Below, in pieces: positions 35,442-44,080 of a stretch of DNA of 64,000 nt (position 1 is its first letter; each line of letters opens with the position of its first letter). Where the stretch lies: positions 2,530,001-2,594,000 of the forward strand of contig NZ_CP004078.1 in the NCBI RefSeq assembly GCF_000612505.1. Direction: 5' to 3'. The translations under genes were made by a program, and so were the position numbers. The stretch is from Paenibacillus sabinae T27 (GTDB lineage Bacteria > Bacillota > Bacilli > Paenibacillales > Paenibacillaceae). A model generated the notes under the pieces. It had not been told where the DNA came from. It saw only the letters and a program-made list of their open reading frames with translations, and searched no databases.

Positions 35442-36221
35442 ATGATGCCATCTTACTTTTTTGCGCACGGAGCGCCGTCGCTTGTAATTGAAGATCACGA
35501 GTATACTTCTTTTCTGAAAAATATTGCCGCCACGCTTCCGCGCAAGCCAAAGGCGATTGTGATCTTTTCCGCCCACTGGGAACATACGGTTCAGCAAGTC
35601 AGCGCGGTTGATACGTACAGTACCATTTATGATTTCTCCGGATTTCCGGAGGAAATGTACCGGATGACCTATCCAGCGTCAGGAGACGCCTCGGTTACTG
35701 AACAGGTGTTGTCACTGCTGAATGACGCAGGCATCCCAGCTGTATCCGACACAAGCCGCGGGCTTGACCATGGCGCCTGGGCAGTGCTGAAGCTCATCTT
35801 CCCGGATGCGGACATTCCCGTGGTGGCGCTGTCGGTGAACCGGTATCTGGACAATGCGAAGCAGTACGAGATTGGAAAAGCGCTGGCGAAGCTGCGGGAG
35901 CAGGACGTACTCATCATCGGCAGCGGCGGAATCGTCCACAACCTGCGGCAGATCAAGTGGGGCGCCGGAGCCGGGACAATCGATCCATGGGCGTTTGAAT
36001 TCGATACCTGGATCGAGAAGCGACTTAAGGACTGGGATTTGCAGGAGCTGTTCCGCTATAGCGAGCTCGCGCCTTACGCGGATCGAGCCGTTCCGACGAG
36101 CGAGCATTTCATTCCACTGCTGCTGGCGATGGGGAGCGGTGATGGGGTACGACAAGCGGAGCTTCTGCACCGCAGCTACCAATGGGGCAGCCTGAGCCTC
36201 ACAGCCTGGCGGTTCAATTAA
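35442..36221 (+). CDS. LigB-type extradiol dioxygenase (YgiD-like)
   Basis: This enzyme of about 259 residues belongs to the class III extradiol ring-cleavage dioxygenases, related to DOPA 4,5-dioxygenase. Metal-site residues are in FFAHGAPSL (His), VIFSAHWEH (His), GLDHGAWAVL (His) and SEHFIPLLLAMGS (His). ATG 35442 follows AGAAGGAGTGAACC; the TTG at 35415 is upstream of that site. Together with DoxX and the esterase it suggests detoxification of quinones or catechols. Confidence 0.9.
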   Translation: MMPSYFFAHGAPSLVIEDHEYTSFLKNIAATLPRKPKAIVIFSAHWEHTVQQVSAVDTYSTIYDFSGFPEEMYRMTYPASGDASVTEQVLSLLNDAGIPAVSDTSRGLDHGAWAVLKLIFPDADIPVVALSVNRYLDNAKQYEIGKALAKLREQDVLIIGSGGIVHNLRQIKWGAGAGTIDPWAFEFDTWIEKRLKDWDLQELFRYSELAPYADRAVPTSEHFIPLLLAMGSGDGVRQAELLHRSYQWGSLSLTAWRFN

Positions 36222-36259
36222 GCGCAATTCGATCATGAGGTTATAAAAAACACTATTGT

Positions 36260-36305
36260 AAAACTAATGGTATTAGTTTATTATAAAACTAAGACCGTTA
36301 GTTTT
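36260..36305. promoter_or_regulatory. Two adjacent palindromes before yrdB-like gene
   Basis: AAACTAAT-GGT-ATTAGTTT (36261-36279) and AAAACTAA-N5-TTAGTTTT (36285-36305), centres 25 bases apart. They resemble tandem operators for a TetR or MarR-type repressor. The second is followed by T residues, so it could also terminate the upstream operon. Confidence 0.5.
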
Positions 36306-36359
36306 TTGTTTTTTTATCGGTAAATCATATTGAATAACAGGGAAGCAGAGGGATGAAAC

Positions 36360-36701
36360 ATGATCGGAGTAATGCAAATGCTTAACCTTACGCTGCGTTT
36401 TTTGCTGGAGATCGTTGCCCTTATTGTTTATGGGTTATGGGGCTACCGGATGGGAGGCAGCGGCTGGAGCCGAACGCTGTTCAGTCTCGGTCTGCCGTTG
36501 ATTGCGGCCGCCGCTTGGGGGATGCTGGGCGCACCGAAAGCCGCTTATACTCTGCCCGCCCCGCTTCATCTGCTGCTGGAAATTCTGATGTTCGGAACGC
36601 CGGTCTTGCTGCTGTATCTGATGAACCGGCCCGGGCAGGCAGCGGTATATGGAATTGTGGTACTTGCTAACAAGCTGCTCATGATGGTCTGGAACCAGTA
36701 A
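36360..36701 (+). CDS. yrdB: YrdB-family (DUF2568) membrane protein
   Basis: This small membrane protein has 113 residues and about four helices. LTLRFLLEIVALIVYGLWGYR and PLHLLLEILMFGTPVLLLYLM (here read in shorter pieces) match the DUF2568/YrdB family, whose function is unknown. ATG 36360 follows AGAGGG. Paired palindromes upstream suggest tight regulation. Confidence 0.8.
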   Translation: MIGVMQMLNLTLRFLLEIVALIVYGLWGYRMGGSGWSRTLFSLGLPLIAAAAWGMLGAPKAAYTLPAPLHLLLEILMFGTPVLLLYLMNRPGQAAVYGIVVLANKLLMMVWNQ

Positions 36702-36727
36702 TTCATAACCGAAACCGGGCAGGAAAA

Positions 36728-36758
36728 AACCCATCCCCCTAATTGCGGAGGATGGGTT
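36728..36758 (-). terminator. Terminator of alcohol dehydrogenase gene
   Basis: AACCCATCC and GGATGGGTT form a 9-bp stem. Read on the minus strand it ends in six T residues, 26 bases past the dehydrogenase stop. It may also stop the convergent yrdB transcript. Confidence 0.8.
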
Positions 36759-36783
36759 CGTTCAAATATACCTGCTTTCCTCA

Positions 36784-37938
36784 TTACATGGCTTGCTCGA
36801 AAATTTCCATGATCTCGTCATGCGAGCCCTGGACCGGATTGGTGACGCCGCAAGCATCTTTCAGCGCATTCGACGCCAGCACGGGGAAATCTTCCCGTTT
36901 CACGCCCAGCGCTGACAGTCCGGAAGGGATGCCGACCCGTTTCGCCATTACCTCAATAGACTCAAGCGCAAGCGAAGCGCCTTCTTCCGCAGTGACGCCG
37001 GCTACATTCCGGCCGAGCGCCTCTGCCACATCTTTCAGCCGTGGCGCGGCTTTGGCCGAATTATACCGCTCCACATGCGGCAGGAGAATGGCGTTACAGA
37101 CTCCGTGCGGCAAATTGTAGAAGCCTCCGAGCTGATGCGCCATCGCGTGGACAAGCCCAAGACCCGCGTTGTTGAACGCCATGCCGGCAAGGAATTCGGC
37201 ATATGCCATCTGCTCGCGAGCTTCCTTATCCAATCCGTCGTCAACCGCCCGGATGAGATAATCCCGGATAAGGTTAATCGCCTTAATTGCGCAAGCATCC
37301 GTAATCGGCGTCGCGTTGATGGAGACGTACGCTTCGATAGCGTGCGTCAGCGCGTCCATGCCGGTGGCGGCGGTCAGGGATTTCGGCATCGCCATCATCA
37401 GGTCGGGATCATTGACCGCAATCAGCGGCGTTGTATGCTTGTCAACAATCGCCATCTTGATATGGCGCTCCTCGTCGGTGATGATACAGAACATCGTCAT
37501 CTCGCTTGCCGTTCCAGCCGTCGTATTAATGGCAATAAGCGGAGCGGCAGGCTGTGCGGACTTGTCCACGCCCTCGTAATCTCCGATTTCTCCTCCATTC
37601 CCGGCCAGCAGGGCAATTCCCTTGGCACAGTCATGCGGCGAACCGCCTCCAAGCGAGACGACGCAGTCACACTCTGAATCGGTATAGAGCTTAAGGCCCT
37701 CACGTACATTTGTTACTGTGGGATTCGGCTGCGTTCCGCTGTAAATGGCAGAATTGATTCCATTTTGATTCAGCATATCCGTGACTTTGGCGGCAAGTCC
37801 GATGTCCACGAGCGGCTTGTCGGTGACGACAAGTGCTTTTTTATAACCGAGCTTTCGTATTTCTTCACCTGCGTCCAAAAGCGCTCCTGATCCCAGCAGA
37901 CTCATTCCCGGCATCATAAATTTCGCATTACCTGACAT
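36784..37938 (-). CDS. Iron-containing alcohol dehydrogenase
   Basis: This 384-residue NAD-dependent enzyme is of the type III (Fe) alcohol dehydrogenase family, close to 1,3-propanediol and Bacillus methanol dehydrogenases. NAD site: [16 protein letters not shown] (about 97-112). Metal site: [34 protein letters not shown] and the following His. It would interconvert alcohols and aldehydes in the cytoplasm. Start ATG follows GAGGTGTCGAA. It is divergent from the AraC regulator at 38067, which probably controls it. Confidence 0.93.
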   Translation of the reverse strand: MSGNAKFMMPGMSLLGSGALLDAGEEIRKLGYKKALVVTDKPLVDIGLAAKVTDMLNQNGINSAIYSGTQPNPTVTNVREGLKLYTDSECDCVVSLGGGSPHDCAKGIALLAGNGGEIGDYEGVDKSAQPAAPLIAINTTAGTASEMTMFCIITDEERHIKMAIVDKHTTPLIAVNDPDLMMAMPKSLTAATGMDALTHAIEAYVSINATPITDACAIKAINLIRDYLIRAVDDGLDKEAREQMAYAEFLAGMAFNNAGLGLVHAMAHQLGGFYNLPHGVCNAILLPHVERYNSAKAAPRLKDVAEALGRNVAGVTAEEGASLALESIEVMAKRVGIPSGLSALGVKREDFPVLASNALKDACGVTNPVQGSHDEIMEIFEQAM

Positions 37939-38066
37939 TTCGACACCTCGCTATTTGTTAATTGGAAAATATTGTGCTAACCTTGCTCTATTATTAAAAT
38001 AAGGCTTCAAACACCAAAAAACTAATCGAAACTGCGGTAAAATACACGAAATTTCTGGAGGATCGC

Positions 38067-38939
38067 ATGGAAAAGCTTCTGAAGAATTTTAGCCGGTTCG
38101 ATGAACTGCACTACGGGTTCCAAACGGATTTGATCCGGATTTTATATTATGATCTGCCGGAGCATTACTACGAGCAGTATTCTTCATATGAATGCTCCAA
38201 GCTGTGCACGATTTTGGACGGGGAGAAGGAAGTACGGATCAATAAAACGGAGAGCTTTCAGTATGGATCGGATGAAATGATTCTTCTGCCGCCGCACTCC
38301 TCGGTCGAGATGTCGATAGAGCGCCAGACGAAAGCGCTTGTGTTCGAGCTGGGCGATCAGTTGATCGAGCGTCTGGAGCCGGTGGTGAGCGAAGAATTCG
38401 GGCTTGCGGAGAAAGCGACGGTCGGAGATGTCGTGCGGTGCGGACTGAAGAGCGACGAGATGGACCCTGTGGTACAAGCAATCGGCCGGATGAAGACCTA
38501 CATGTCATACCCGGGAGACAGCAAAATCTTTCTGGTCGACCTTGCGGCGCAGGAACTGGCTTATCATCTGCTGCGCATCCGGGCCTTCCGGCTGAGTCTG
38601 CATAATGAAAACAAACATCCCGTGTTCCGCGCCATCCGTGATATTCACTCGGAATTGTTAACGCTTGCATCCGTAAAAGAGCTGGCAGGCAGCTATAACA
38701 TGTCGCACACTCATTTTACCCATCTGTTCAAAAGGATGACGGGTCTGGCCCCGCTTGAATACATCACCCGCGAAAAAATGAAGCTCGCTAGTAAGCTGCT
38801 CCAGGAGCTAACGGTTACAGAGACGGCAATGCACCTGAATTACGACAACATCTCCCATTTCATCGCCTTGTTCAAAAAGCAGTTTGGCATGACGCCAAAG
38901 CAGTACCAACTCAGCCGACAGCCTGAAAATGTGCAATAA
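38067..38939 (+). CDS. AraC-family regulator with cupin domain
   Basis: This 290-residue regulator has an N-terminal cupin-like ligand domain (about 30-110) and a C-terminal AraC double helix-turn-helix (about 190-287; LASVKELAGSYNMSHTHFTH, LFKRMTG and FIALFKKQFGMTPKQYQLSR). It is divergent from the alcohol dehydrogenase, with a 128-base gap, and its likely target is that gene. The nitrogenase-like locus begins just after it, but has its own promoter. Confidence 0.9.
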   Translation: MEKLLKNFSRFDELHYGFQTDLIRILYYDLPEHYYEQYSSYECSKLCTILDGEKEVRINKTESFQYGSDEMILLPPHSSVEMSIERQTKALVFELGDQLIERLEPVVSEEFGLAEKATVGDVVRCGLKSDEMDPVVQAIGRMKTYMSYPGDSKIFLVDLAAQELAYHLLRIRAFRLSLHNENKHPVFRAIRDIHSELLTLASVKELAGSYNMSHTHFTHLFKRMTGLAPLEYITREKMKLASKLLQELTVTETAMHLNYDNISHFIALFKKQFGMTPKQYQLSRQPENVQ

Positions 38940-38953
38940 AGGTAAAAAGTTTA

Positions 38954-38982
38954 TTGACAGAACAGACATTCTTCACTATAAT
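38954..38982 (+). promoter_or_regulatory. Consensus sigma-A promoter P1
   Basis: TTGACA (38954-38959), exactly 17 bases, TATAAT (38977-38982): both boxes match consensus perfectly. It fires into the 265-base leader of the cysK/nitrogenase-like operon, but a terminator follows about 105 bases downstream. Confidence 0.85.
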
Positions 38983-38988
38983 CCATAT

Positions 38989-39093
38989 TAACCATTAATT
39001 CACATTGAAATAATATGAATTAAAAAATGTAGCTGACCGGTTACCCGGAAGCTGGGCCTCCAACGGATTTGGAGCGCTTGGCTTCCTTTTTTT
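38989..39093 (+). ncRNA. Candidate short leader RNA between P1 and terminator T1
   Basis: A transcript from the perfect promoter P1 would end after about 105 bases at a strong terminator. No coding frame with a ribosome site fits inside. It is therefore either a small RNA or the aptamer part of an attenuator. I see no T-box, SAM-I, c-di-GMP or cobalamin signature. Its terminator 3' arm GCTTGGCTTCCTT (39076-39088) is perfectly complementary to AAGGAAGCCAAGC (39211-39223), just upstream of the cysK ribosome site. Confidence 0.5.
39047..39093 (+). terminator. Terminator T1 in the operon leader
   Basis: GGAAGC (39047-39052) pairs with GCTTCC (39081-39086), and inside it CTCCAA pairs with TTGGAG. 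Seven T residues follow (39087-39093). Confidence 0.85.
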
Positions 39094-39102
39094 ATGATAT
39101 TA

Positions 39103-39120
39103 TTGTGATTTTTATCACAA
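39103..39120. promoter_or_regulatory. Fnr-box-like palindrome
   Basis: TTGTGATTTTTATCACAA has perfect 7-base arms and contains TGTGA-N6-TCACA, the site bound by Bacillus-type Fnr (a CRP-family site would look the same). It lies 10 bases after T1 and 128 bases before the cysK start, with room for an activated promoter starting near 39153. The -10 there is weak (CTTAAG/TAAGCT region). Confidence 0.7.
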
Positions 39121-39162
39121 ATACCGGCTGATATGCACCACTTAAGCTAACCAGTTCACTGG

Positions 39163-39205
39163 AGGCTTGACTTTACCTTTACAGGACAGGTCAAGTCTCT
39201 TTTTT
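39163..39205 (+). terminator. Terminator T2 in the operon leader
   Basis: AGGCTTGAC (39163-39171) pairs with GTCAAGTCT (39190-39198), with an inner CCT/AGG pairing, followed by six T residues, only 42 bases before the cysK ATG. It would attenuate any transcript entering the operon. Confidence 0.75.
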
Positions 39206-39247
39206 AATACAAGGAAGCCAAGCAAATTGAAGATGGAGGAACGTATC

Positions 39248-40204
39248 ATGTCGAAAATTGCAAGCAAACTGACAGATCTTATTGGAAACACGCCGCTTCT
39301 GGAACTCAGGAGCTTTAGCGGGAAAAAGGAGCTTGGCGCTTCGGTAATCGCGAAGCTGGAATATTTCAATCCGGCGGGAAGTGTAAAAGACCGGATCGGC
39401 TATGCCATGATCAAGGACGCCGAAGAGCAGGGCCTGATCGGACCGGGAACCGTGCTGATCGAGCCGACCAGCGGCAATACCGGGATCGCGCTCGCCTTTG
39501 TGGCCGCGGCCCGCGGATACCGTCTGATTCTAACCATGCCGGATACGATGAGCGTGGAACGCCGCAATCTGCTGAAGGCGCTGGGCGCCGAGCTGGTGCT
39601 GACACCCGGAGCCGAGGGTATCAAGGGCTCTGTCCGCAAGGCGGAAGCGCTGGCGGCGGTTACGCCGAACTCGTTCATTCTGCAGCAGTTCAACAATTCG
39701 GCCAATCCCAAAATTCACCGCCAGACAACTGCAGAGGAAATCTGGCGGGATACGGGCGGTAAAGTGGACATTTTCGTTAGCGGAGTCGGAACCGGAGGTA
39801 CGATAACCGGCGTCGGGGAAGTTCTGAAAGAACGGAATCCGGATGTGAAGATTGTGGCCGTAGAGCCGTTCGATTCACCGGTTCTCTCGGGAGGAAATCC
39901 GGGTCCGCACAAAATTCAGGGCCTTGGGGCCGGGTTTGTACCGCTCATCCTGAACCGGGAAATCATTGATGAGGTATTCAAAGTTCGAAATGAGGAAGCG
40001 CTGGAAACGGCGAGAGAATTGGCAGCCACGGAAGGATTGCTGGTCGGTATCTCCTCGGGCGCTGCCGTCTTTGCAGCCTCCCAGCTTGCCAAGCGGAAAG
40101 AGAACAGAGGCAAGAATATCGTCGTTCTGCTGCCTGATACCGGTGAACGCTATTTATCTACCGTATTGTTTCAGGAACCGGCGCAGACAGGAGGATTGTC
40201 ATGA
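39248..40204 (+). CDS. cysK: Cysteine synthase (O-acetylserine sulfhydrylase)
   Basis: This PLP enzyme of 318 residues is expected to make cysteine from O-acetylserine and sulfide. The PLP Lys47 is in NPAGSVKDR, the substrate loop is [10 protein letters not shown], and the phosphate-binding loop is [13 protein letters not shown] 39248 follows TGGAGGA with 7-base spacing; the longer frame to 39167 lies inside terminator T2 and is rejected. Its stop overlaps the start of the next, nitrogenase-like gene by 4 bases (ATGA), which couples cysteine synthesis to that reductase. It probably captures sulfide, or possibly another nucleophile, produced by the system. Confidence 0.93.
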   Translation: MSKIASKLTDLIGNTPLLELRSFSGKKELGASVIAKLEYFNPAGSVKDRIGYAMIKDAEEQGLIGPGTVLIEPTSGNTGIALAFVAAARGYRLILTMPDTMSVERRNLLKALGAELVLTPGAEGIKGSVRKAEALAAVTPNSFILQQFNNSANPKIHRQTTAEEIWRDTGGKVDIFVSGVGTGGTITGVGEVLKERNPDVKIVAVEPFDSPVLSGGNPGPHKIQGLGAGFVPLILNREIIDEVFKVRNEEALETARELAATEGLLVGISSGAAVFAASQLAKRKENRGKNIVVLLPDTGERYLSTVLFQEPAQTGGLS

Positions 40205-41541
40205 GCAAAGTCATCGAGAGACCGCGCTATGTATGCGCCCTCGGCGGCGCGATCGGCACTATCCAGTCCCTGCCCCGGGCGATCCCGATTCTTCATTCCT
40301 CTTCCGGCTGCGGCGGCAACCTGGCGGGGGCTTTGAGCGGAGCTTCGGGCTATAACGGCGGCAATTATTGCGGCGGTCAGGCGCTCCCAAGCTCGAACGT
40401 ATCCGAAAGAGACATCGTGTTCGGCGGCGAAGGCCGGCTGCACGAACAGATCGAGAATACGCTGAAGGTTATGGACGGGGATTTGTATTTTGTCGTCACG
40501 GGCTGCATGGTCGAGATGATTGGCGACAACGTTCATGCCGTGACCAAACGGTTCAAGGACGGTAAATTGCCGGTACTGGCCGCGGAAACAGTCAGCTTCA
40601 AAGGCAACTCCTATTACGGCTACGAGCTGGTATTGGAAACCTTGTTCCGTGAATTTGTAGAACCGGCTCCGGTGAAAGATCCCGGGACTGTGAATTTGTG
40701 GGGAGTCGTTCCCATGCAGGACGTGTTCTGGAAAGGAAATCTCGGCGTACTGAAAGGCTTGCTGAAGAAACTGGGCTTTGAAACGAATACCTTCTTCGGC
40801 CAGGGCGAGACGCTGGAGAACCTGAAAAATTCCGGAAAAGCCAGCTTGAATATCGTCGTGTCGGAAGCTTACGGGATTGAAGCGGCGAAAGTATTTGAAG
40901 AAGTGCACGATGTTCCCTATATCACGCTTCCTTTACCGGTCGGGGATCACGGAACTTCGCGCTTCCTTCGCACAGTGGGCAAGGCTCTCGGTGTGGATGA
41001 AATTAAGATCGAGAAATTAATTCAGGAAGAAAGAAAAGCCTACTACCCTTATCTGGAGCGACTGGCGGATGTCTACAACGATCTCGATTTCCAGCGCTAC
41101 GCCACCGTGGTCGGCGATCCCAATTATACGCAAGCCATTACCCGTTTTCTTTCCGACGATCTGGGCTGGCTGCCTGAACTGATTGTGATCACCGATATTT
41201 TGGGGGAAGAGCAGAAGGAACGGGTTCTGGCATCATTCGGCGAATATGAATCCGGGCTTCGTCCGGAAATTGTGTTCGATGAGGATGCCTCAAGCGTCGT
41301 AGGCTATATCAATCGTCACTGGCCGCAGAATCAAGGGCAAAAATATTATAAAGGCTTCGCCCCTGGAGTTATTATCGGAAGCGTCATGGAACGCGATACG
41401 GCGGAACAGTTCAAGGTGCCGCTGCTTCCGGTCACTTATCCTATCTCCAACCGGGTGGTGCTGAACCGGGCTTATGCCGGATATTCCGGCGGGCTTACTC
41501 TTGCCGAGGACGTGCTCAGTCTGGTTGTTGCTCACCGGTAA
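40201..41541 (+). CDS. Nitrogenase component-1-like protein, NifK-type
   Basis: This 446-residue protein of the nitrogenase/protochlorophyllide-reductase component-1 superfamily is shorter than NifK. Cysteines at the places expected for P-cluster ligands are Cys12 (YVCALGG), Cys37 (SSGCGGN) and Cys102 ([12 protein letters not shown], compare the STTCMAEVIGDD block of NifK). Cys12-Cys37 spacing (25) equals that of NifK Cys70-Cys95. An extra Cys57 (NYCGGQ) is present. It should pair with the next gene as the partner subunit of an Fe-S reductase fed by the NifH-like protein. It overlaps the cysK stop. The substrate is unknown. Confidence 0.85.
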   Translation: MSKVIERPRYVCALGGAIGTIQSLPRAIPILHSSSGCGGNLAGALSGASGYNGGNYCGGQALPSSNVSERDIVFGGEGRLHEQIENTLKVMDGDLYFVVTGCMVEMIGDNVHAVTKRFKDGKLPVLAAETVSFKGNSYYGYELVLETLFREFVEPAPVKDPGTVNLWGVVPMQDVFWKGNLGVLKGLLKKLGFETNTFFGQGETLENLKNSGKASLNIVVSEAYGIEAAKVFEEVHDVPYITLPLPVGDHGTSRFLRTVGKALGVDEIKIEKLIQEERKAYYPYLERLADVYNDLDFQRYATVVGDPNYTQAITRFLSDDLGWLPELIVITDILGEEQKERVLASFGEYESGLRPEIVFDEDASSVVGYINRHWPQNQGQKYYKGFAPGVIIGSVMERDTAEQFKVPLLPVTYPISNRVVLNRAYAGYSGGLTLAEDVLSLVVAHR

Positions 41542-41583
41542 TGAACCCCATCGTTTTTTTAATGAAAAAAGGAGGCTTGTTTC

Positions 41584-43122
41584 ATGGATTACATTAAACA
41601 TAAAGTGCCGCCGGTGCGTGAGGACCGCCTGATGGCTTGCCAGGCTTACGGCGGAACGTGCGGAGATTTATCCAATGATTCGAAGAAAGGATGTCTCTAC
41701 GCCAGCAAACGCACCTTCTCCCAAACCCAGGGCTGCCAGCTTAACCTCAGTCTGGGCATGATCAGCTCTATGCGCGACGCGGTCATGGTCATTCACAGTC
41801 CGATCGGCTGCGGCGGCAACCTGATTCAGAACGCCGGGATTAACAAGGTATTCCAAAAGCTGCGCCAGCAATCAGCCGTTGGCCTGCGCTGGATTAACAC
41901 CAACCTGAGCGAAGTGGATGTAATCAGCGGCGGCGAAGCCAAGCTGAGACAGGCCGTACTCAAAGCCGAGCGTGAATTCCGGCCTAGCGCCATCCTTGTT
42001 TTTAACAGCTGTGTCCCGGCTTTGATCGGCGACGATATTGACGGCATTCTGGACGATTTGCAAAAGCAGGTGTCGGCCCGGATCGTGCCGATCCACTGCG
42101 AAGGCTTCAAAACGAAAATTCAGGCAACCGCCTATGACTCTGTGTACCACGGCTTGATCCGCAATCTTGTGGGCGAAGACAAAAGCACGAAACCGGCGAT
42201 CATTCGTACTCCGGAGGAAGAGCTCGAGCATCAGGAGAAAATCAGCAAAACGGTCAATCTGCTCAATGTCGGCTCGATGAGCCGCATCGATGAGGAAGAG
42301 CTGGTTCGTTTGCTCAAGGCGCTGGATCTTAATGTACGGATTTTGCCCTCATATTCGCACCCCGAAGATTTCACCTATGCCCATGAAGCGGCGCTCAATG
42401 TGAGCATCTGCGCAACGCATGATGATTATTTCGTTGAGCATTTCCAAAAACTGTATGGCATTCCTTACGTGCTGCGGACTATTCCAATCGGCATTGCCAA
42501 TACGAACAAATGGCTGCGCGACATCGCTGCTCACTTCGGAATCGAGGAGCAGGCCGAGAAGCTGATTGCGGCAGAAACGGCGGAGCTGAACAAGGCGATC
42601 GAACCGTTCAAAGCAGAGTTCAAAGGAAAGACAGCATTTCTCACTGGCGGCGAGGTTCGGATATTGACTACGGCGGAGCTGCTGCATAATCTCGGCTTCG
42701 AAATCCTGGGCCTCCGGGGCTATCACTTTGACAAATACGGCGAGATTCTCCTGGAAGAATATATGGAGGATGTACCGAATTCGGAAAAAGCGATCTTCAA
42801 TATCGGTTCGGGCCAGGTGTTCGAGCAGGCTAATCTGCTCAGTAAAATTACTCCTGACTTGTTCGTCGGACATATCGGCGTTAACGGCTCGGCAGCCAAG
42901 CAAGGATATCCGATCTTCCCGCTCTTCGGGCAAAGCGACGACTATTTGGGCTACAAAGGCGTGTACGAGGTGGCAACGCGGGTCAGCCGTATTTTGAGAA
43001 ATGCTTCCTTTAACAAAAACCTGGGCAAGAACACGAGACTGCCTTACCGGGATAGCTGGTATGAGCAGGACCCGTTCACGTACATTGATGATTCGGCGAG
43101 TATCGCTGCCCGCATTGGATAG
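41584..43122 (+). CDS. Nitrogenase component-1-like protein, NifD/NifE-type
   Basis: This 512-residue protein is the presumed catalytic subunit. P-cluster-type cysteines are Cys51 (QTQGCQLN), Cys76 (SPIGCGGN) and Cys143 (FNSCVPALIGDD). Cys276 in LNVSICATHDDYFVEHFQK aligns with the cofactor ligand Cys275 of NifD (LNLxHCYRSMNYISxHMEE). The residue aligned with cofactor ligand His442 appears to be Gln450 (LFGQSDDYLGYKG). The N-terminus has three additional cysteines (19, 26, 37). This suggests an Fe-S cofactor different from FeMo-co. The ATG follows AAGGAGG, 42 bases after the NifK-type gene. Alignments are by eye. Confidence 0.87.
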   Translation: MDYIKHKVPPVREDRLMACQAYGGTCGDLSNDSKKGCLYASKRTFSQTQGCQLNLSLGMISSMRDAVMVIHSPIGCGGNLIQNAGINKVFQKLRQQSAVGLRWINTNLSEVDVISGGEAKLRQAVLKAEREFRPSAILVFNSCVPALIGDDIDGILDDLQKQVSARIVPIHCEGFKTKIQATAYDSVYHGLIRNLVGEDKSTKPAIIRTPEEELEHQEKISKTVNLLNVGSMSRIDEEELVRLLKALDLNVRILPSYSHPEDFTYAHEAALNVSICATHDDYFVEHFQKLYGIPYVLRTIPIGIANTNKWLRDIAAHFGIEEQAEKLIAAETAELNKAIEPFKAEFKGKTAFLTGGEVRILTTAELLHNLGFEILGLRGYHFDKYGEILLEEYMEDVPNSEKAIFNIGSGQVFEQANLLSKITPDLFVGHIGVNGSAAKQGYPIFPLFGQSDDYLGYKGVYEVATRVSRILRNASFNKNLGKNTRLPYRDSWYEQDPFTYIDDSASIAARIG

Positions 43123-43167
43123 CTTGAGATAGCTTTGGATGGAAGGAATAAGTAAAAGGAAGGGTGA

Positions 43168-44049
43168 ATGAAAATGTCCAAATATGAAGCGAAAATCAAG
43201 GTGACCGGGGTAACCCGCCAGTATATGATCCGGCGGAATACGGAGGATGAGAAGAAGGAGTTTACCGCTCTGAAGGATGTCGACCTGATTGTGAGACCCG
43301 GCGAGTTCCTGACCATTGTTGGACCAAGCGGCTGCGGAAAATCGACGCTGCTTGATCTGATTGCCGGGCTTGCCTTGCCGACTGAGGGCGAATTGTTCAT
43401 CGACGGCAAGAAAATTACCGGTCCTGCGCTGGATAGAGGGATCGTTATGCAGGGATATGCTTTATTCCCTTGGCGGACGGTTCGCCGCAATGTGGAATTT
43501 GGTCTGGAAATCAAGAAGGTTCCCAAAAAAGACCGCCAAGCCATCAGCGACCGGTTTCTGGAGCTTGTCGGATTAAGCGGGTACGCCGACCGTTATCCTT
43601 ATGAGCTGTCAGGCGGGATGAAACAGCGGGTCGCTATTGCCCGGGCTCTGGCGTACGATCCTGAAGTGCTGCTTATGGACGAGCCGTTCGCCGCGGTGGA
43701 TGCCCAGACAAGAGAGACGCTTCAGGATGAACTGCTGCAAATCTGGGAGCGGACCGGGAAGACGATTATTTTTGTTACCCACAGTATTGACGAAGCCGTC
43801 GCTCTCGCCGACCGTGTCGTTGTCATGTCGCCTAATCCGGGCAGAGTGCGCGAAATTGTTAATGTTACCCTACCTCGTCCAAGACGAGTAGGGGATGTCC
43901 AATCCACGGCCGACTTCAGCTGGATTCGCCACAGAGTGTGGGAGCTTCTGCAGGGAGAAACAGCCGAAGTCAAACCGGTTGCCCAGAAGGCTCCGGCACA
44001 AGCGCAGCTTGAGCTTGCCGAACAGCTATCCTCATCGGCTGCGTTATAA
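43168..44049 (+). CDS. ABC importer ATPase, SsuB/TauB/NrtD-like
   Basis: This cytoplasmic ATPase has 293 residues. Walker A GPSGCGKST (about residues 52-60), Q-loop MQGYALFPWRTV, signature ELSGGMKQRVAIARAL, Walker B EVLLMDEPFAAVD and the H-loop FVTHSIDEA are all intact. The LFPWRTV and 'MSPNPGRV' patterns are typical of nitrate/sulfonate/taurine importers. No permease or binding protein is encoded alongside, so it must use subunits from elsewhere or serve another role. It lies between the component-1 genes and the Fe-protein gene, pointing to uptake of the system's substrate, perhaps an organosulfur compound. Confidence 0.9.
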   Translation: MKMSKYEAKIKVTGVTRQYMIRRNTEDEKKEFTALKDVDLIVRPGEFLTIVGPSGCGKSTLLDLIAGLALPTEGELFIDGKKITGPALDRGIVMQGYALFPWRTVRRNVEFGLEIKKVPKKDRQAISDRFLELVGLSGYADRYPYELSGGMKQRVAIARALAYDPEVLLMDEPFAAVDAQTRETLQDELLQIWERTGKTIIFVTHSIDEAVALADRVVVMSPNPGRVREIVNVTLPRPRRVGDVQSTADFSWIRHRVWELLQGETAEVKPVAQKAPAQAQLELAEQLSSSAAL

Positions 44050-44080
44050 AATTTTCATTAAGGATAAGGAGTGCAGTTTA

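Noticed and set aside
38989..39247. T-box, SAM-I, cobalamin or c-di-GMP riboswitch in the cysK leader
   Set aside because: None of the conserved core sequences that I know for these classes is present; a molybdenum-cofactor-type element was considered but could not be supported by eye.
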